Origin: Lysobacteraceae bacterium P
GTDB taxonomy: Bacteria > Pseudomonadota > Gammaproteobacteria > Xanthomonadales > Xanthomonadaceae
DNA: 64,000 nucleotides
NCBI GenBank assembly: GCA_005503055.1
Contig: SCOX01000010.1
Location: 92,596 to 156,595, forward strand
Reading direction: 5' to 3'
The notes under the pieces are model-generated. The model did not search any database and was not told the origin of the DNA. It worked only from the letters and a program-made list of their open reading frames with translations. Positions 34,021 to 43,875 of this stretch are shown here, piece after piece. The position numbers and the translations under genes were made by a program. Each line of letters opens with the position of its first letter. The stretch's first letter is position 1.

Positions 34021-35286
34021 ATGTCGACCACCGCCCGCGTACTCCTCGGTCTTTTCCTCGGCGCCCTGATCGGCCTGGCGCTTGCGTGGCTCGCTCCACC
34101 GCTGGCCGGGAAGGTCGCGGACTTCGTCCAACCCATCGGGCGGTTGTGGCTCAACGCATTGCAGATGACGGTGGTTCCGCTGGTCGCGGCATTGGTGGTC
34201 ATCGGCGTGAACAACGCGACCGATGCGGCGGCGTCGGGTCGGACCGCGCGCAAGGCGATCATCACCTTCGTGGTGATCCTGAGCATCTGCGCGGCCTTCG
34301 CTGCGACGCTGGCCCCGATCCTGTTCTCCTTCGTGCCGCGCCAGGAAGGCCTCGCCGATTCGCTGCGCGCGGCCACGGCCGGCGCGGCGCAGTTGTCGCT
34401 GCCCAGTTCGCTGGCCGAGTGGTTCGCCGGCATCATCCCCGCCAATGCCCTGTCCGCCGCGGCATCGAGCGCGATGCTGCCGCTGGTGGTGTTCGCGTTG
34501 TTCTTCGGCTTCGCACTGACGAAGATCGAGGCCGGTCGCCGGGCGCGCGTGCTCGACTTCGTGCAGGGCATCGCCGACGTGATGATCGTGATCGTGCATT
34601 GGGTGCTGTGGGTGGCGCCGGTCGGCGTGTTCGCGCTGGTGCTGGCGGTGTGTGCGCGCGTGGGCCACGGGATGATCGGCGCGTTCGGCTGGTACATCGC
34701 GATCCTGTGCACGATGTACCTGCTGGCGACCGCGCTGATGTACCCCATCGCGGTGATCGCCGGTCGCGAACGGCTGCGGCGCTTCGCCTCGGCGATCGCC
34801 CCGGCCCAGGTGGTCGCGGCCAGCACGCAGTCCTCGCTGGCGTCCTTGCCGGCGATGATCGAATCCTCGCGCGAACGCCTGGGTCATCCGCTCAGCGTGA
34901 CGTCGCTGGTGCTGCCGATGGCGGTGTCGCTGTTCCGCATCACCAGCCCGATCCAGTACATGGGCGTGGCGGCGTTCATCGCGTGGGCCTACGGCGTGGA
35001 CCTGAGCCTGGCGCAGTGGGCCGCGGCGGCCGCGTTGGCGGTGGTCATCAGCATGGGCTCGGTCGGCCTGCCCGGGCAGGTCAGCTTCATGGCGACCAAC
35101 ATGCCCGTGACGCAGGCGCTGGGCCTGCCAATCGAACCGCTCGGCCTGCTGCTGGCGCTGGACACCATTCCCGACGTCTTCGCCACGCTGGGCAACGTCA
35201 CCGGCGACCTCACCGCCACGACGGTGGTGGCCAAGGGCCAGCACGATCCGGTCGAGCCCGAACTGGGCGAAGGCCACGACCCGTAG
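34021..35286 (+). CDS. Dicarboxylate/glutamate:cation symporter (DAACS family)
   Basis: A 421-residue inner-membrane symporter with eight or more hydrophobic segments. The SDF-family core is visible: TQSSLASLPAMI (serine-rich HP1-like tip), LPMAVSLFRITSPIQY, and LALDTIPDVFATLGNVTGD, where NVTGD carries the binding Asn/Asp of this transporter family. Members move glutamate, aspartate or C4-dicarboxylates with Na+ or H+. Last gene of the NlpC-epimerase-regulator-YkuD run, so L-Glu or an Ala-Glu product is a likely cargo (inference). Confidence 0.9.
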   Translation: MSTTARVLLGLFLGALIGLALAWLAPPLAGKVADFVQPIGRLWLNALQMTVVPLVAALVVIGVNNATDAAASGRTARKAIITFVVILSICAAFAATLAPILFSFVPRQEGLADSLRAATAGAAQLSLPSSLAEWFAGIIPANALSAAASSAMLPLVVFALFFGFALTKIEAGRRARVLDFVQGIADVMIVIVHWVLWVAPVGVFALVLAVCARVGHGMIGAFGWYIAILCTMYLLATALMYPIAVIAGRERLRRFASAIAPAQVVAASTQSSLASLPAMIESSRERLGHPLSVTSLVLPMAVSLFRITSPIQYMGVAAFIAWAYGVDLSLAQWAAAAALAVVISMGSVGLPGQVSFMATNMPVTQALGLPIEPLGLLLALDTIPDVFATLGNVTGDLTATTVVAKGQHDPVEPELGEGHDP

Positions 35287-35407
35287 CCGGCCGGCACGGG
35301 GCTGACGGCGGCGGGGCGCTGACAGGACGATAGCGTCGGAATTTGCCCCGCGTCGGCAGCAGCCCGGCCCGATTCGCACGCGTTCATGCGAAAATGCCCG
35401 GACTCAT

Positions 35408-35484
35408 GGCCCCGTAGCTCAGCTGGATAGAGCGTCCCCCTCCTAAGGGGAAGGTCGCACGTTCGAATCGTGTCGGGGCCGCCA
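35408..35484 (+). tRNA. tRNA-Arg (anticodon CCU)
   Basis: A 77-base cloverleaf with encoded CCA. The acceptor stem GGCCCCG pairs with CGGGGCC, the D-stem is GCUC/GAGC, and the anticodon stem UCCCC/GGGGA encloses the loop CUCCUAA, giving CCU, which reads AGG. The T-loop is TTCGAAT. Confidence 0.95.
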
Positions 35485-35560
35485 TTCCAGGAAGGCATCA
35501 GGACCGCGACGCTGCATGCGCGTCGCCTTCCGCCCTCTCCCGTCCTACAGGAGCACGTCG

Positions 35561-37093
35561 ATGACCCACCCCGTCCTCACCGCACTCGGCCTGACCGACA
35601 CCGAATCCGGCACCTTCCTCGGCAACGGCGAATGGTCCGCCACGCGCGACGCCGGCGTGCTGGAGTCGATCAACCCGACCAACGGTGAGGTGCTGGCCAA
35701 GGTCCGCGCGTCCTCGCAGGCCGACTACGACACCATCGTCGAACGCGCCCAGGCCGCCTTCAAGGTATGGCGCACCACGCCGGCCCCGCGTCGCGGCGAA
35801 GCCATCCGCCTGTGCGCCGACGCGCTGCGCAAACACAAGGACGCACTCGGTTCGCTGGTCGCGCTGGAGATGGGCAAGTCCAAGCCCGAGGGCGACGGCG
35901 AAGTGCAGGAGATGATCGACATTGGCGACTTCGCCGTCGGTCTGTCGCGCCAGCTCTACGGTCTGACCATGCATTCCGAGCGCCCGGGTCACCGCATGTA
36001 CGAGCAGTGGCACCCGCTCGGCCTGGTCGGCGTGATTTCCGCGTTCAACTTCCCGGTCGCGGTGTGGGCGTGGAATTCGTTCATCGCCGCCATCTGCGGC
36101 GATATCACGATCTGGAAGCCCTCGCCCAAGACGCCGCTGTCGGCGGTGGCCTCGATGAAGATCTGCAACGAAGCGCTGAAGGCCGGCGGCTTCCCGGACA
36201 TTTTCTTCCTGTTCAACGATGCCGGCACCGAGCTGGCCTCGACGTTCGTCGACGACAAGCGCGTCGGCCTGATCAGCTTCACCGGTTCGACCAAGGTCGG
36301 CCGCATCGTCGGCGAGCGCGTCGCGCGCCGCATGGGCCGCTCGCTGCTGGAGCTGGGCGGCAACAACGCGATCATCGTCGACGCCACGGCCGACCTGAAG
36401 CTCGCCATCCCCGCGATCGCCTTCGGCGCGGTCGGCACCGCCGGCCAGCGCTGCACCACCACGCGCCGCCTGTTCGTGCACGAGTCCATCTTCGACGACG
36501 TGCTCGCCAAGCTCATCGCCGCCTACAAGCAGGTCGAGAAGAAGATCGGCGATCCGACCGATCCGACCAACCTGATGGGCCCGCTCAACAGCCGCGATGC
36601 GGTGCAGGCCTACCTGGACGCCATCGAACAGGCCAAGGCCGCGGGCGGCAAGGTCGAGACCGGCGGCGCGGCGATCGACCGTCCGGGCAACTTCGTGCTG
36701 CCGGCGATCGTGACCGGCCTGTCCAACGAGGCCGACATCGTCCAGCACGAGACCTTCGCGCCGATCCTGTACGTCATGAAGTACCGCGATCTGGCCGAAG
36801 CCATCCACCTGCAGAACGACGTGCCGCAGGGCCTGTCGTCGTCGATCTTCACCCAGAACCTGAAGGCGGCCGAAGCATTCCTGTCGGCGGCCGGTTCGGA
36901 CTGCGGCATTGCCAACGTCAACATCGGCACCTCCGGCGCGGAGATCGGCGGCGCGTTCGGCGGCGAGAAGGAAACCGGCGGCGGCCGCGAATCCGGCTCG
37001 GACGCCTGGCGCGCCTACATGCGCCGGCAGACGAACACGATCAACTACTCCGATGCGCTGCCGCTGGCGCAGGGCATCAAGTTCGATCTGTAA
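35561..37093 (+). CDS. ALDH7-family aldehyde dehydrogenase (piperideine-6-carboxylate/aminoadipate-semialdehyde dehydrogenase)
   Basis: A 510-residue NAD-dependent dehydrogenase. Catalytic Cys is in [11 protein letters not shown] near residue 297, the general base Glu in [11 protein letters not shown] near 263, and the NAD-site [14 protein letters not shown] near 160. The ending [19 protein letters not shown] is diagnostic of ALDH7 (antiquitin), which oxidises aminoadipate semialdehyde in lysine breakdown. CAGGAG precedes the ATG. It follows the tRNA-Arg and could take lysine-derived carbon from the upstream murein-peptide block, but that link is inference. Confidence 0.88.
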   Translation: MTHPVLTALGLTDTESGTFLGNGEWSATRDAGVLESINPTNGEVLAKVRASSQADYDTIVERAQAAFKVWRTTPAPRRGEAIRLCADALRKHKDALGSLVALEMGKSKPEGDGEVQEMIDIGDFAVGLSRQLYGLTMHSERPGHRMYEQWHPLGLVGVISAFNFPVAVWAWNSFIAAICGDITIWKPSPKTPLSAVASMKICNEALKAGGFPDIFFLFNDAGTELASTFVDDKRVGLISFTGSTKVGRIVGERVARRMGRSLLELGGNNAIIVDATADLKLAIPAIAFGAVGTAGQRCTTTRRLFVHESIFDDVLAKLIAAYKQVEKKIGDPTDPTNLMGPLNSRDAVQAYLDAIEQAKAAGGKVETGGAAIDRPGNFVLPAIVTGLSNEADIVQHETFAPILYVMKYRDLAEAIHLQNDVPQGLSSSIFTQNLKAAEAFLSAAGSDCGIANVNIGTSGAEIGGAFGGEKETGGGRESGSDAWRAYMRRQTNTINYSDALPLAQGIKFDL

Positions 37094-37095
37094 GG

Positions 37096-37252
37096 CCGAG
37101 ATTCGTGATTCGGGCTTGGGGATTCATGAAAACGGCGCGCGGCGTCGTTGACTTGTCCCGCCAAGTCCGGTTCATTCGAATCACGATCGCGGGCTTCCCG
37201 GTCGACCGAGTTTCCACCGAATCCCGAATCTCGAATCCCTAATCCCGAACAA
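37096..37252. repeat. GGGATTC heptamers in inverted arrangement
   Basis: Between the ALDH7 gene and pyrD, heptamers in one orientation (GATTCGTGATTCGGG, GGGGATTC; 37098-37128) are followed by their reverse complements (GAATCCCGAATCTCGAATC, AATCCCGAA; about 37216-37250). The arms could pair into a long imperfect hairpin just before the pyrD start. Confidence 0.65.
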
Positions 37253-38311
37253 ATGTACGGACTCGCCCGCCCCTTCCTGTTCGGCCTCGATGCCGAAACC
37301 GCGCACGGCGCCACGCTCAACGCGTTGGAAGTGGCGTACCGCACCGGTGCCAGCGCATTGCTCGCGCGCCGGACGACCCCGTTGCCGACGCGCGCATTCG
37401 GCCTGACGTTCCCGAACCCGGTCGGCCTGGCCGCCGGGCTCGACAAGAACGGCGAGCACATCGATGCACTCCTCGCGCTGGGCTTCGGCTTCGTCGAGGT
37501 CGGCACGGTCACGCCGCGCCCGCAGGAAGGCAATCCGAAGCCGCGCATGTTCCGCCTGCCCGAGCAACAGGCCGTCATCAACCGCCTGGGCTTCAACAAC
37601 GGCGGGGTGGACGCACTGGTGCGCAACGTCGAACGCGCCAAGCGTCGGCACGGTCTGCTGGGCATCAACATCGGCAAGAACAAGGACACGCCCAACGAAT
37701 CGGCAGAGAACGATTATCTGCTCTGCCTGGAGCGCGTGTATCCGCTGGCCGACTACGTGACGGTGAATATTTCCTCGCCCAACACCGCCGGTCTGCGCGA
37801 GCTGCAGGAAGAACAGGCGCTGCGCCGTCTGGTCGGCACGCTGCGCGAGGCGCAGGAGCGTCTTGCCGCCGTGCACGGACGCCGCGTGCCGATGCTGGTC
37901 AAGGTCGCGCCCGACCTCAGCGACGACGACGTCGTGGCCGCCGCGCGCGTGCTGGGCGATCTGCAGGTGGACGGCGTGATCGCCACCAACACCACCGTCT
38001 CGCGCGTCGGCATCGAACGATCGCCATTTGCGCAGGAAGCCGGCGGCCTGTCCGGCAAGCCGCTGCTGGGCCAAGCGACGGCCGTGCTGCGCATGATGCG
38101 CACGCGCCTGCCCGAATCGATCCCGATGATCGGCGTGGGCGGCATTCTTTCCGGCGCCGACGCCGCGGCGAAGATGGCGGCCGGGGCGACACTCGTGCAG
38201 ACCTACACCGGGCTGGTGTACCGCGGCCCGTCGCTGGTGAAGGAATGCGTCGAGGCCATGCGCCGCCGCAAGGAAGCGCCCAGCCGGGGCAACATGCCGC
38301 CGATCGTATGA
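37253..38311 (+). CDS. pyrD: Dihydroorotate dehydrogenase (quinone), class 2
   Basis: A 352-residue FMN enzyme of pyrimidine synthesis that reduces ubiquinone at the inner membrane. The N-terminal membrane-associating helix ([14 protein letters not shown]), FMN motif [14 protein letters not shown], catalytic serine region [12 protein letters not shown] near residue 175 and IGVGGI near 300 define class 2. The stop overlaps the murB start by 4 bp (ATGA). No strong ribosome-binding site; the leader carries the heptamer repeat. Confidence 0.97.
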   Translation: MYGLARPFLFGLDAETAHGATLNALEVAYRTGASALLARRTTPLPTRAFGLTFPNPVGLAAGLDKNGEHIDALLALGFGFVEVGTVTPRPQEGNPKPRMFRLPEQQAVINRLGFNNGGVDALVRNVERAKRRHGLLGINIGKNKDTPNESAENDYLLCLERVYPLADYVTVNISSPNTAGLRELQEEQALRRLVGTLREAQERLAAVHGRRVPMLVKVAPDLSDDDVVAAARVLGDLQVDGVIATNTTVSRVGIERSPFAQEAGGLSGKPLLGQATAVLRMMRTRLPESIPMIGVGGILSGADAAAKMAAGATLVQTYTGLVYRGPSLVKECVEAMRRRKEAPSRGNMPPIV

Positions 38312-39357
38312 GCGACATCGCACTCCCGATCCACATCGTCCGCAACGCTTCCCTGCAAACGCGCAACACTTTCGGCGTCGCCGCGACCGCTGCGCTGCTG
38401 GCGGAAGTGCGCGATGCAGCCGCGCTTGCGGACCTGTTCGCCAGCGCAGACTTCGCCGGCCGCGCGCCGCTGGTGCTCGGCGGCGGCAGCAACCTGCTCT
38501 TCGCCGGCGATCCGGACGTGCCGATGCTCGCGCTCACCGGCCAGGACGTTCGCGTCGTACATGACGAAGGCGACATCGCGATCGTGCGCGCCGACGCGGG
38601 CGTGCCGTGGCACGGTTTCGTCATGCGCATGCTCGATGCCGGTTTCGCCGGGCTCGAAAACCTGGCGCTGATTCCGGGCACCGTCGGTGCCGCGCCTATC
38701 CAGAACATCGGCGCCTATGGCGTGGAAGTGCGCGAGTTCGTCCATGCAGTGGAGTGCTTCGAGCCGGCCACCGGCCGCATGCACCGCCTGGATGCCCAAC
38801 GCTGCGCCTTCGCCTATCGCGACAGCGTGTTCAAGCACGAGCCCGACCGCTATATCGTCACGGCGGTGGAGTTCGCGCTGCCGCGCACGCCCGCGCTGAA
38901 GCTCGACTACGCCGGCATCGGCGACGAGATCGTCGCGATGGGCATCGCCGCGCCGACGCCGCGCGACGTCGCGCAGGCTGTCATCGCCATCCGCCGTCGC
39001 AAGCTGCCCGACCCGGCCGTGCTCGGCAACGCCGGCAGCTTCTTCAAGAATCCCATCGTGCCCGTGGCCCAGGCCGAGGCACTGCACGCGCAGAACCCGT
39101 CGATGCCCATGTTCCGCGGCGACGACGCCCGCACGCGCAAACTCTCCGCGGCATGGTTCATCGACAATTGCGGCTGGAAGGGCCACCGCGACGGCGACGC
39201 GGGGATCGCGTCCACGCATGCGCTGGTGCTGGTGAACCACGGCCGTGCGACGGGCGCGCAGTTGCTCGCATTGGCGCGACGCATCGCCGACTCGGTGCAC
39301 ACACGCTTCGCGGTACCCATCGAACCCGAACCGCGCATCGTCGGCGCGAACTGGTAA
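38308..39357 (+). CDS. murB: UDP-N-acetylenolpyruvoylglucosamine reductase
   Basis: FAD-dependent cytosolic reductase of 349 residues completing UDP-MurNAc. FAD motifs [11 protein letters not shown] near residue 55 and [19 protein letters not shown] near 128, the catalytic Ser in [11 protein letters not shown] near 245, and a C-terminal region of the type I (E. coli) class with [11 protein letters not shown]. It is coupled to pyrD by ATGA overlap and followed 10 bp later by a permease gene. Confidence 0.96.
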   Translation: MSDIALPIHIVRNASLQTRNTFGVAATAALLAEVRDAAALADLFASADFAGRAPLVLGGGSNLLFAGDPDVPMLALTGQDVRVVHDEGDIAIVRADAGVPWHGFVMRMLDAGFAGLENLALIPGTVGAAPIQNIGAYGVEVREFVHAVECFEPATGRMHRLDAQRCAFAYRDSVFKHEPDRYIVTAVEFALPRTPALKLDYAGIGDEIVAMGIAAPTPRDVAQAVIAIRRRKLPDPAVLGNAGSFFKNPIVPVAQAEALHAQNPSMPMFRGDDARTRKLSAAWFIDNCGWKGHRDGDAGIASTHALVLVNHGRATGAQLLALARRIADSVHTRFAVPIEPEPRIVGANW

Positions 39358-39361
39358 GGAG
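39356..39361 (+). promoter_or_regulatory. Ribosome-binding site fixing a TTG start
   Basis: AAGGAG, 6 nt before the TTG at 39368. The next in-frame ATG would remove the first membrane segment of the permease. Confidence 0.7.
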
Positions 39362-39367
39362 CATCCC

Positions 39368-40282
39368 TTGGCGAGCGAAGCCCTGCCCCATCCGCTTCGC
39401 GCCGCGGGCTTCATGCTCGGCAGCACGCTGTGCTTCGGCGTGATGGCCATCGCCATCCGCCTGGCGTCGCACTCGCTGAACACGCTGGAAATCGCGTTCT
39501 TCCGCAACTTCTTCGGCCTGCTGACGGTACTGCCGCTGGTGATGCGCGTGGACCCGGCTTCGCTGCGCACCAAGCAACTGCCCCGCTACCTCGTGCGTTG
39601 CGTGATCGGCATCTTCTCGATGCTGTGCGGCTTCTGGGCCATCGGTCATCTGCCGCTGGCGCAGGCGATATCGCTTTCGTATTCCTCGCCGGTGTTCGTG
39701 ACGATCCTGGCCGTGCTGATGCTGGGCGAACACGTGCGCGGTCGGCGCTGGGCCGCGGTCGCGATGGGCTTCATCGGCGTGATGGTGATCGTGCGGCCGG
39801 GCTCGCACGCGTTCACCGTCGGCACGCTGATCGCGCTGCTCGCCGCGGTGTTGAGCGCGGTGGTGGCGATCCAGATCAAGCAACTCTCGCGCGTGGACGC
39901 GGCCAACACCATCGTCCTGTACACGTACCTGTTCTGGGTGCCGCTGTCGCTGGTACCGGCGTTGTTCGTCTGGGCATGGCCGCAGGGCATCACCTGGCTG
40001 TGGGTGATCGGCGCCGGCCTGTTCGGTACCGGCGGACAGGTGCTGTGGACGCACGCGCTCAAGCTCGGCGAGGTTTCCGCACTGACGCCGATCAGCTTCA
40101 TCCAGCTTCCCCTGGTGGCGCTGGTGGGCTGGCTGTGGTTCAACGAAGTCGTCGACATGTGGACCTGGATCGGCGCCGGCATCATCCTCGCGGCGAACGC
40201 CTACATCGCCCACCGCGAAGCGGTGCTGCTACGCCGCCACGCCACCATGGCGCCGACGGAAGCGGCCAAGCCGGGCGAGTGA
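39368..40282 (+). CDS. DMT-superfamily (EamA) permease
   Basis: A 304-residue inner-membrane protein with about ten hydrophobic helices in two EamA repeats (first from LGSTLCFGVMAIAIR, second from LLAAVLSAVVAIQIKQ). Such proteins export metabolites or take up nucleosides or amino acids; the substrate cannot be told. The TTG start is chosen because AAGGAG lies 6 nt upstream. It is the last gene of pyrD-murB-permease. Confidence 0.85.
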   Translation: MASEALPHPLRAAGFMLGSTLCFGVMAIAIRLASHSLNTLEIAFFRNFFGLLTVLPLVMRVDPASLRTKQLPRYLVRCVIGIFSMLCGFWAIGHLPLAQAISLSYSSPVFVTILAVLMLGEHVRGRRWAAVAMGFIGVMVIVRPGSHAFTVGTLIALLAAVLSAVVAIQIKQLSRVDAANTIVLYTYLFWVPLSLVPALFVWAWPQGITWLWVIGAGLFGTGGQVLWTHALKLGEVSALTPISFIQLPLVALVGWLWFNEVVDMWTWIGAGIILAANAYIAHREAVLLRRHATMAPTEAAKPGE

Positions 40283-40292
40283 GCGCAGTTCG

Positions 40293-41006
40293 TTACTCGC
40301 GCGGCACGACGGACGGCAGATGCCAGGGCCGTCGGTGCACGCGGTAGACCGACAGGAACACCGCCGCAACCCACGCCACCGCCACGGCCCATCCGGCGAG
40401 GATGTCCGAGGGGTAATGCACGCCCAGGTAGACGCGCGACAGTCCGACCAGCACCACGAACGGCAACATGAGCGCGGCGACCGGCCAGCGCCAGCGCGTG
40501 TTCCAGGCCAGCAGTAGCAGCACGCAGGCCAGCGTCATCGAGCCCATCGCATGCCCGCTGGGAAAGCTGTAACTGGTTTCGGGCGCGATGGATTCCCACA
40601 GCGACGGGCGCTCGCGCGCGAAGGCCAGCTTCGCGCCGATGTTGAGCAGCGCCGATCCGCCCAGCGCGATGGCCGCGAACACCGCCTCGCGATACTTCCT
40701 CAGCACCGCGAGCACAACCACAAGGGCGATGTCGAACGGCACCACGCCCCATTCGTAGCCGATCTTCGACGTGAATACGAAGAAATCGTCGAATCCCTGC
40801 CGCGCCATGGACTGCGCGAAGAGAAGCAGCGGCTCGTCGAAGGCGATGGCCTCCTGCTCGTGGATCTCCTCGGCCAGTTCGCCGAAGACCCACAACGGCA
40901 GGAGCAACCCCGCGAAGACCAACGTCAGCCGCATTCCGTGGCGACGCAGGAAATCGGCGCCGAAACGCAGGGCGACGGCGAATGCGGTATCGCCCTCAGC
41001 CGCCAC
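40293..41006 (-). CDS. PAP2-family membrane phosphatase
   Basis: A 237-residue inner-membrane enzyme with six predicted helices. The three PAP2 motifs are KLAFARERP near residue 130, YSFPSGHAM near 147 and [12 protein letters not shown] near 190. Family members dephosphorylate undecaprenyl pyrophosphate or phosphatidylglycerophosphate. The GTG start at 41006 overlaps the end of ispG by 11 bp, suggesting coupling with isoprenoid synthesis and supporting a polyprenyl pyrophosphate substrate (inference). Its 3' end converges on the DMT permease gene. Confidence 0.88.
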   Translation of the reverse strand: MAAEGDTAFAVALRFGADFLRRHGMRLTLVFAGLLLPLWVFGELAEEIHEQEAIAFDEPLLLFAQSMARQGFDDFFVFTSKIGYEWGVVPFDIALVVVLAVLRKYREAVFAAIALGGSALLNIGAKLAFARERPSLWESIAPETSYSFPSGHAMGSMTLACVLLLLAWNTRWRWPVAALMLPFVVLVGLSRVYLGVHYPSDILAGWAVAVAWVAAVFLSVYRVHRRPWHLPSVVPRE

Positions 41007-42270
41007 GCGCGGCGTCGGCCCCGTACTTGCGCTCGACGTACTGGTCGATCAGCGCCACGAACTCGTGCGCGATGTTCCCTCCGCGCAGCGTCACGGTCTT
41101 CTCGCCGTCCTCGAACACCGGCGCGGTCGGCGCCTCGCCCGTGCCCGGCAACGAGATCCCGATGTTGGCGTGACGCGATTCGCCCGGGCCGTTGACCACG
41201 CAGCCCATCACGGCGAGCGTGAGGTTTTCCGCGCCCGGATGGCTGATCTTCCATTCGGGCATCTTCGCGCGCACATGTTCCTGCACGGTCTGGGCCAATT
41301 CCTGGAAGAACGTACTGGTGGTGCGACCGCAACCCGGGCAGGCGGTGACCATCGGCGTGAACGCGCGCAGGCCCATCGTCTGCAGCAGTTCCTGCGCGAC
41401 GATGACTTCGTTGGTGCGCGACTGGCCCGGCTCGGGCGTGAGCGAAATGCGGATCGTGTCGCCGATGCCTTCCTGCAGCAGCACGCCCAGCGCGGCGCTG
41501 GACGCGACGATGCCCTTGCTGCCGATACCGGCTTCGGTGAGCCCCAGATGCAGCGCGTAATCGCCGCGCCGCGCCAGTTCGCGATACACCGCGATGAGTT
41601 CCTGCACGCCACTGACCTTCGCGCTGAGCACGATGCGCTCGCGCGGCAATCCCAGTTCAACCGCGCGCGCGGCCGAGTCCAGCGCGGAGCGGATCAGCGC
41701 CTCGCGCAGCACTTCCGCGGCGTCCTTCGGCACGGCGAGCGCATGGTTCTCGTCCATCAGCTGCGCGGCCAGGGCCTGGTCGAGCGAGCCCCAGTTCGCG
41801 CCGATGCGCACTGGCTTGTCGTGCTTGATCGCCAGCTCGATCAATGTCGCGAACTGGCTGTCCTTCTTCTTGCCGAATCCGACGTTGCCGGGATTGATGC
41901 GGTACTTCGCCAGCACTTGCGCGCAGGTGGGCTCGGCGGTGAGCAACTGGTGCCCGTTGTAGTGGAAGTCGCCGATGATCGGCACCTCCACGCCCATCAT
42001 CGCCAGCTTGTCGACGATGCGCGGCACCGCGGCGGCGGCTTCGAGCGTGTTGACGGTGACGCGCACCATCTCCGAACCCGCGCGCCACAATTCGGCCACC
42101 TGCTTGGTGGTGGATGCGACGTCGGCGGTGTCGGTGTTGGTCATCGACTGAACGACGACCGGATGGCCGCCGCCGACGTCGACGCCGCCTATGCGCACGC
42201 AGCGCGTGATTCGACGCGGCTGGGTACCGAACGAGGGCTGGGCGCAGGGGGGAACGGCTTCGGAGTTCAT
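40996..42270 (-). CDS. ispG: 4-hydroxy-3-methylbut-2-enyl-diphosphate synthase
   Basis: A 424-residue iron-sulfur enzyme of the MEP isoprenoid pathway. The cluster cysteines are in [12 protein letters not shown] near residue 300 and the later CVVNGPGE near 340. The N-terminal TIM barrel shows [13 protein letters not shown] and [15 protein letters not shown] box at 42278-42283 ends 7 bases before the ATG and no ribosome-binding site is seen, so the mRNA may be leaderless. Overlaps the PAP2 gene by 11 bp. Confidence 0.97.
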   Translation of the reverse strand: MNSEAVPPCAQPSFGTQPRRITRCVRIGGVDVGGGHPVVVQSMTNTDTADVASTTKQVAELWRAGSEMVRVTVNTLEAAAAVPRIVDKLAMMGVEVPIIGDFHYNGHQLLTAEPTCAQVLAKYRINPGNVGFGKKKDSQFATLIELAIKHDKPVRIGANWGSLDQALAAQLMDENHALAVPKDAAEVLREALIRSALDSAARAVELGLPRERIVLSAKVSGVQELIAVYRELARRGDYALHLGLTEAGIGSKGIVASSAALGVLLQEGIGDTIRISLTPEPGQSRTNEVIVAQELLQTMGLRAFTPMVTACPGCGRTTSTFFQELAQTVQEHVRAKMPEWKISHPGAENLTLAVMGCVVNGPGESRHANIGISLPGTGEAPTAPVFEDGEKTVTLRGGNIAHEFVALIDQYVERKYGADAARGG

Positions 42271-42277
42271 GGGCCGT

Positions 42278-42283
42278 ATTGTA
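42278..42283 (-). promoter_or_regulatory. Candidate -10 box for a leaderless ispG transcript
   Basis: TACAAT on the minus strand, 7 bases before the ispG ATG. A normal initiation distance would put the first transcribed base at or next to the start codon. No clear -35 hexamer is seen. Confidence 0.45.
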
Positions 42284-42425
42284 GCCGGGACCGTTTTTGA
42301 CGGTCGCGCTTAGAGGGCCTGCCCGATGAACGCCCACGCCGCGTGAATGCATCCGGGGCGATCCCGGGTATCCTGCCGTTTCGCCCGTCCACCCGCCCTT
42401 TCCCGCGTCGTTCCCGCGCGAGGGA

Positions 42426-43808
42426 ATGATGGCGCCGGAGTTTTCGTCACCGTCCGCAATGCCCGACCTTCGCCCCGACGACGTCCTCACCCCCAGCCAG
42501 CTGAACACGCTGGCCCGCGACCTGCTGGAGGGCGCATTCCCGTCGGTCTGGGTCGAGGGCGAGCTGGGCAATGTCTCGCGCCCCTCGTCGGGCCATCTGT
42601 ATTTCACCCTGAAGGACGCGCGGGCGCAGGTTCGCTGCGCGATGTTCCGCCCGAAAAGCAGCTGGCTGCGCTTCGCCCCCCGCGAGGGCCTGCGCGTGCT
42701 CGGCCGCGGCCGGCTCACGCTGTACGAAGCGCGCGGCGAGTACCAGATGGTGTTCGACCACCTGGAGGAAGCCGGCGAAGGCGCGCTGCGGCGCGCGTTC
42801 GACGAACTCAAGGCCAGGCTCGCCGCCGAGGGCCTGTTCGACGCGGAGCGCAAGCGGCCGCTGCCGCGTTTTGCGCGCCGCATCGGCGTGATCACCTCGC
42901 CCACCGGCGCCGCCGTGCGCGACGTGCTGAGCGTGCTGTCGCGCCGCTTCCCGCTGGTCGAAGCGGACGTATTGCCGGTACCCGTGCAGGGCGACGGCGC
43001 GGCGGCGCAGATCACCGCGATGTTGCAACGGGCCATCGTCGCGCAGCGCTATGACGTGATCGTGCTGGCACGCGGCGGTGGTTCGCTGGAAGACCTGTGG
43101 GCGTTCAACGACGAGCGTCTTGCGCGCACGATCGCCGCTTCGCCCGTGCCCATCGTTTCCGCGGTCGGCCACGAGACCGATTTCAGCCTGAGCGATTTCG
43201 CTGCCGACGTGCGCGCGCCGACCCCTTCGGTCGCCGCCGAGCTGCTGGTGCCCAATCGCGAAGACTTGCTGCACCGCGTGCGCACGCTCGACGCGCGCTT
43301 GCGCAACCTGCAACTCCAGCGCCTGCGCCAGGCGATGCAGCGCGCCGACCGCGCCGGGCTGCGGCTCAACGCCATGCGTCCGCGCGCGCGGCTGGACATG
43401 CTCCTCCGTCGCCAGACCGACGCGCTGCGCCGACTCGACGCGGCGTGGAGGCAGCGGCTGGAGCGCGAGCGCGCGCGCATGCGCCACGCCGACGCGGTGC
43501 TGCGCGCCGCGCACCCGCGCCGACGCATCGAACGCCTGCGCGAACGTCTCGCGGCGATCGCGCTGCGACCGCAGTCGGCGATCGCAAGGCGGCTGTCGAA
43601 GGACGCACTGCACCTGCGCGGACTGGCGCGCTCGCTGGAGGCGGTGAGCCCGCTGGCGACGGTCGCGCGCGGTTATTCGATCCTGCGTCACGGCGACGGC
43701 CGCGTCGTGCGCAGCGTGCTCGACGCCGCGCCGGGCGACCGGTTGTCGGCCCGGCTCACCGACGGCGAGCTGGCGCTGCGCGTCGAACAGCATGACGGTG
43801 AAACCTGA
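42426..43808 (+). CDS. xseA: Exodeoxyribonuclease VII large subunit
   Basis: A 460-residue nuclease subunit acting on single-stranded DNA ends. The N-terminal OB domain ([23 protein letters not shown] split at residue 40-60) is followed by the catalytic core with [19 protein letters not shown] near 150 and [18 protein letters not shown] near 210, then [21 protein letters not shown], a long Arg-rich helical region and RGYSIL near the end. Two adjacent ATGs follow AGGGA; a third start at 42459 is also possible. xseB is not in this window. Confidence 0.95.
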   Translation: MMAPEFSSPSAMPDLRPDDVLTPSQLNTLARDLLEGAFPSVWVEGELGNVSRPSSGHLYFTLKDARAQVRCAMFRPKSSWLRFAPREGLRVLGRGRLTLYEARGEYQMVFDHLEEAGEGALRRAFDELKARLAAEGLFDAERKRPLPRFARRIGVITSPTGAAVRDVLSVLSRRFPLVEADVLPVPVQGDGAAAQITAMLQRAIVAQRYDVIVLARGGGSLEDLWAFNDERLARTIAASPVPIVSAVGHETDFSLSDFAADVRAPTPSVAAELLVPNREDLLHRVRTLDARLRNLQLQRLRQAMQRADRAGLRLNAMRPRARLDMLLRRQTDALRRLDAAWRQRLERERARMRHADAVLRAAHPRRRIERLRERLAAIALRPQSAIARRLSKDALHLRGLARSLEAVSPLATVARGYSILRHGDGRVVRSVLDAAPGDRLSARLTDGELALRVEQHDGET

Positions 43809-43875
43809 CGTCTGCGTGGTGACCGGCGCATAACGCCCCCTCGCCTACTCTTCCCCTGTTTCCCGGGAGCCACCA

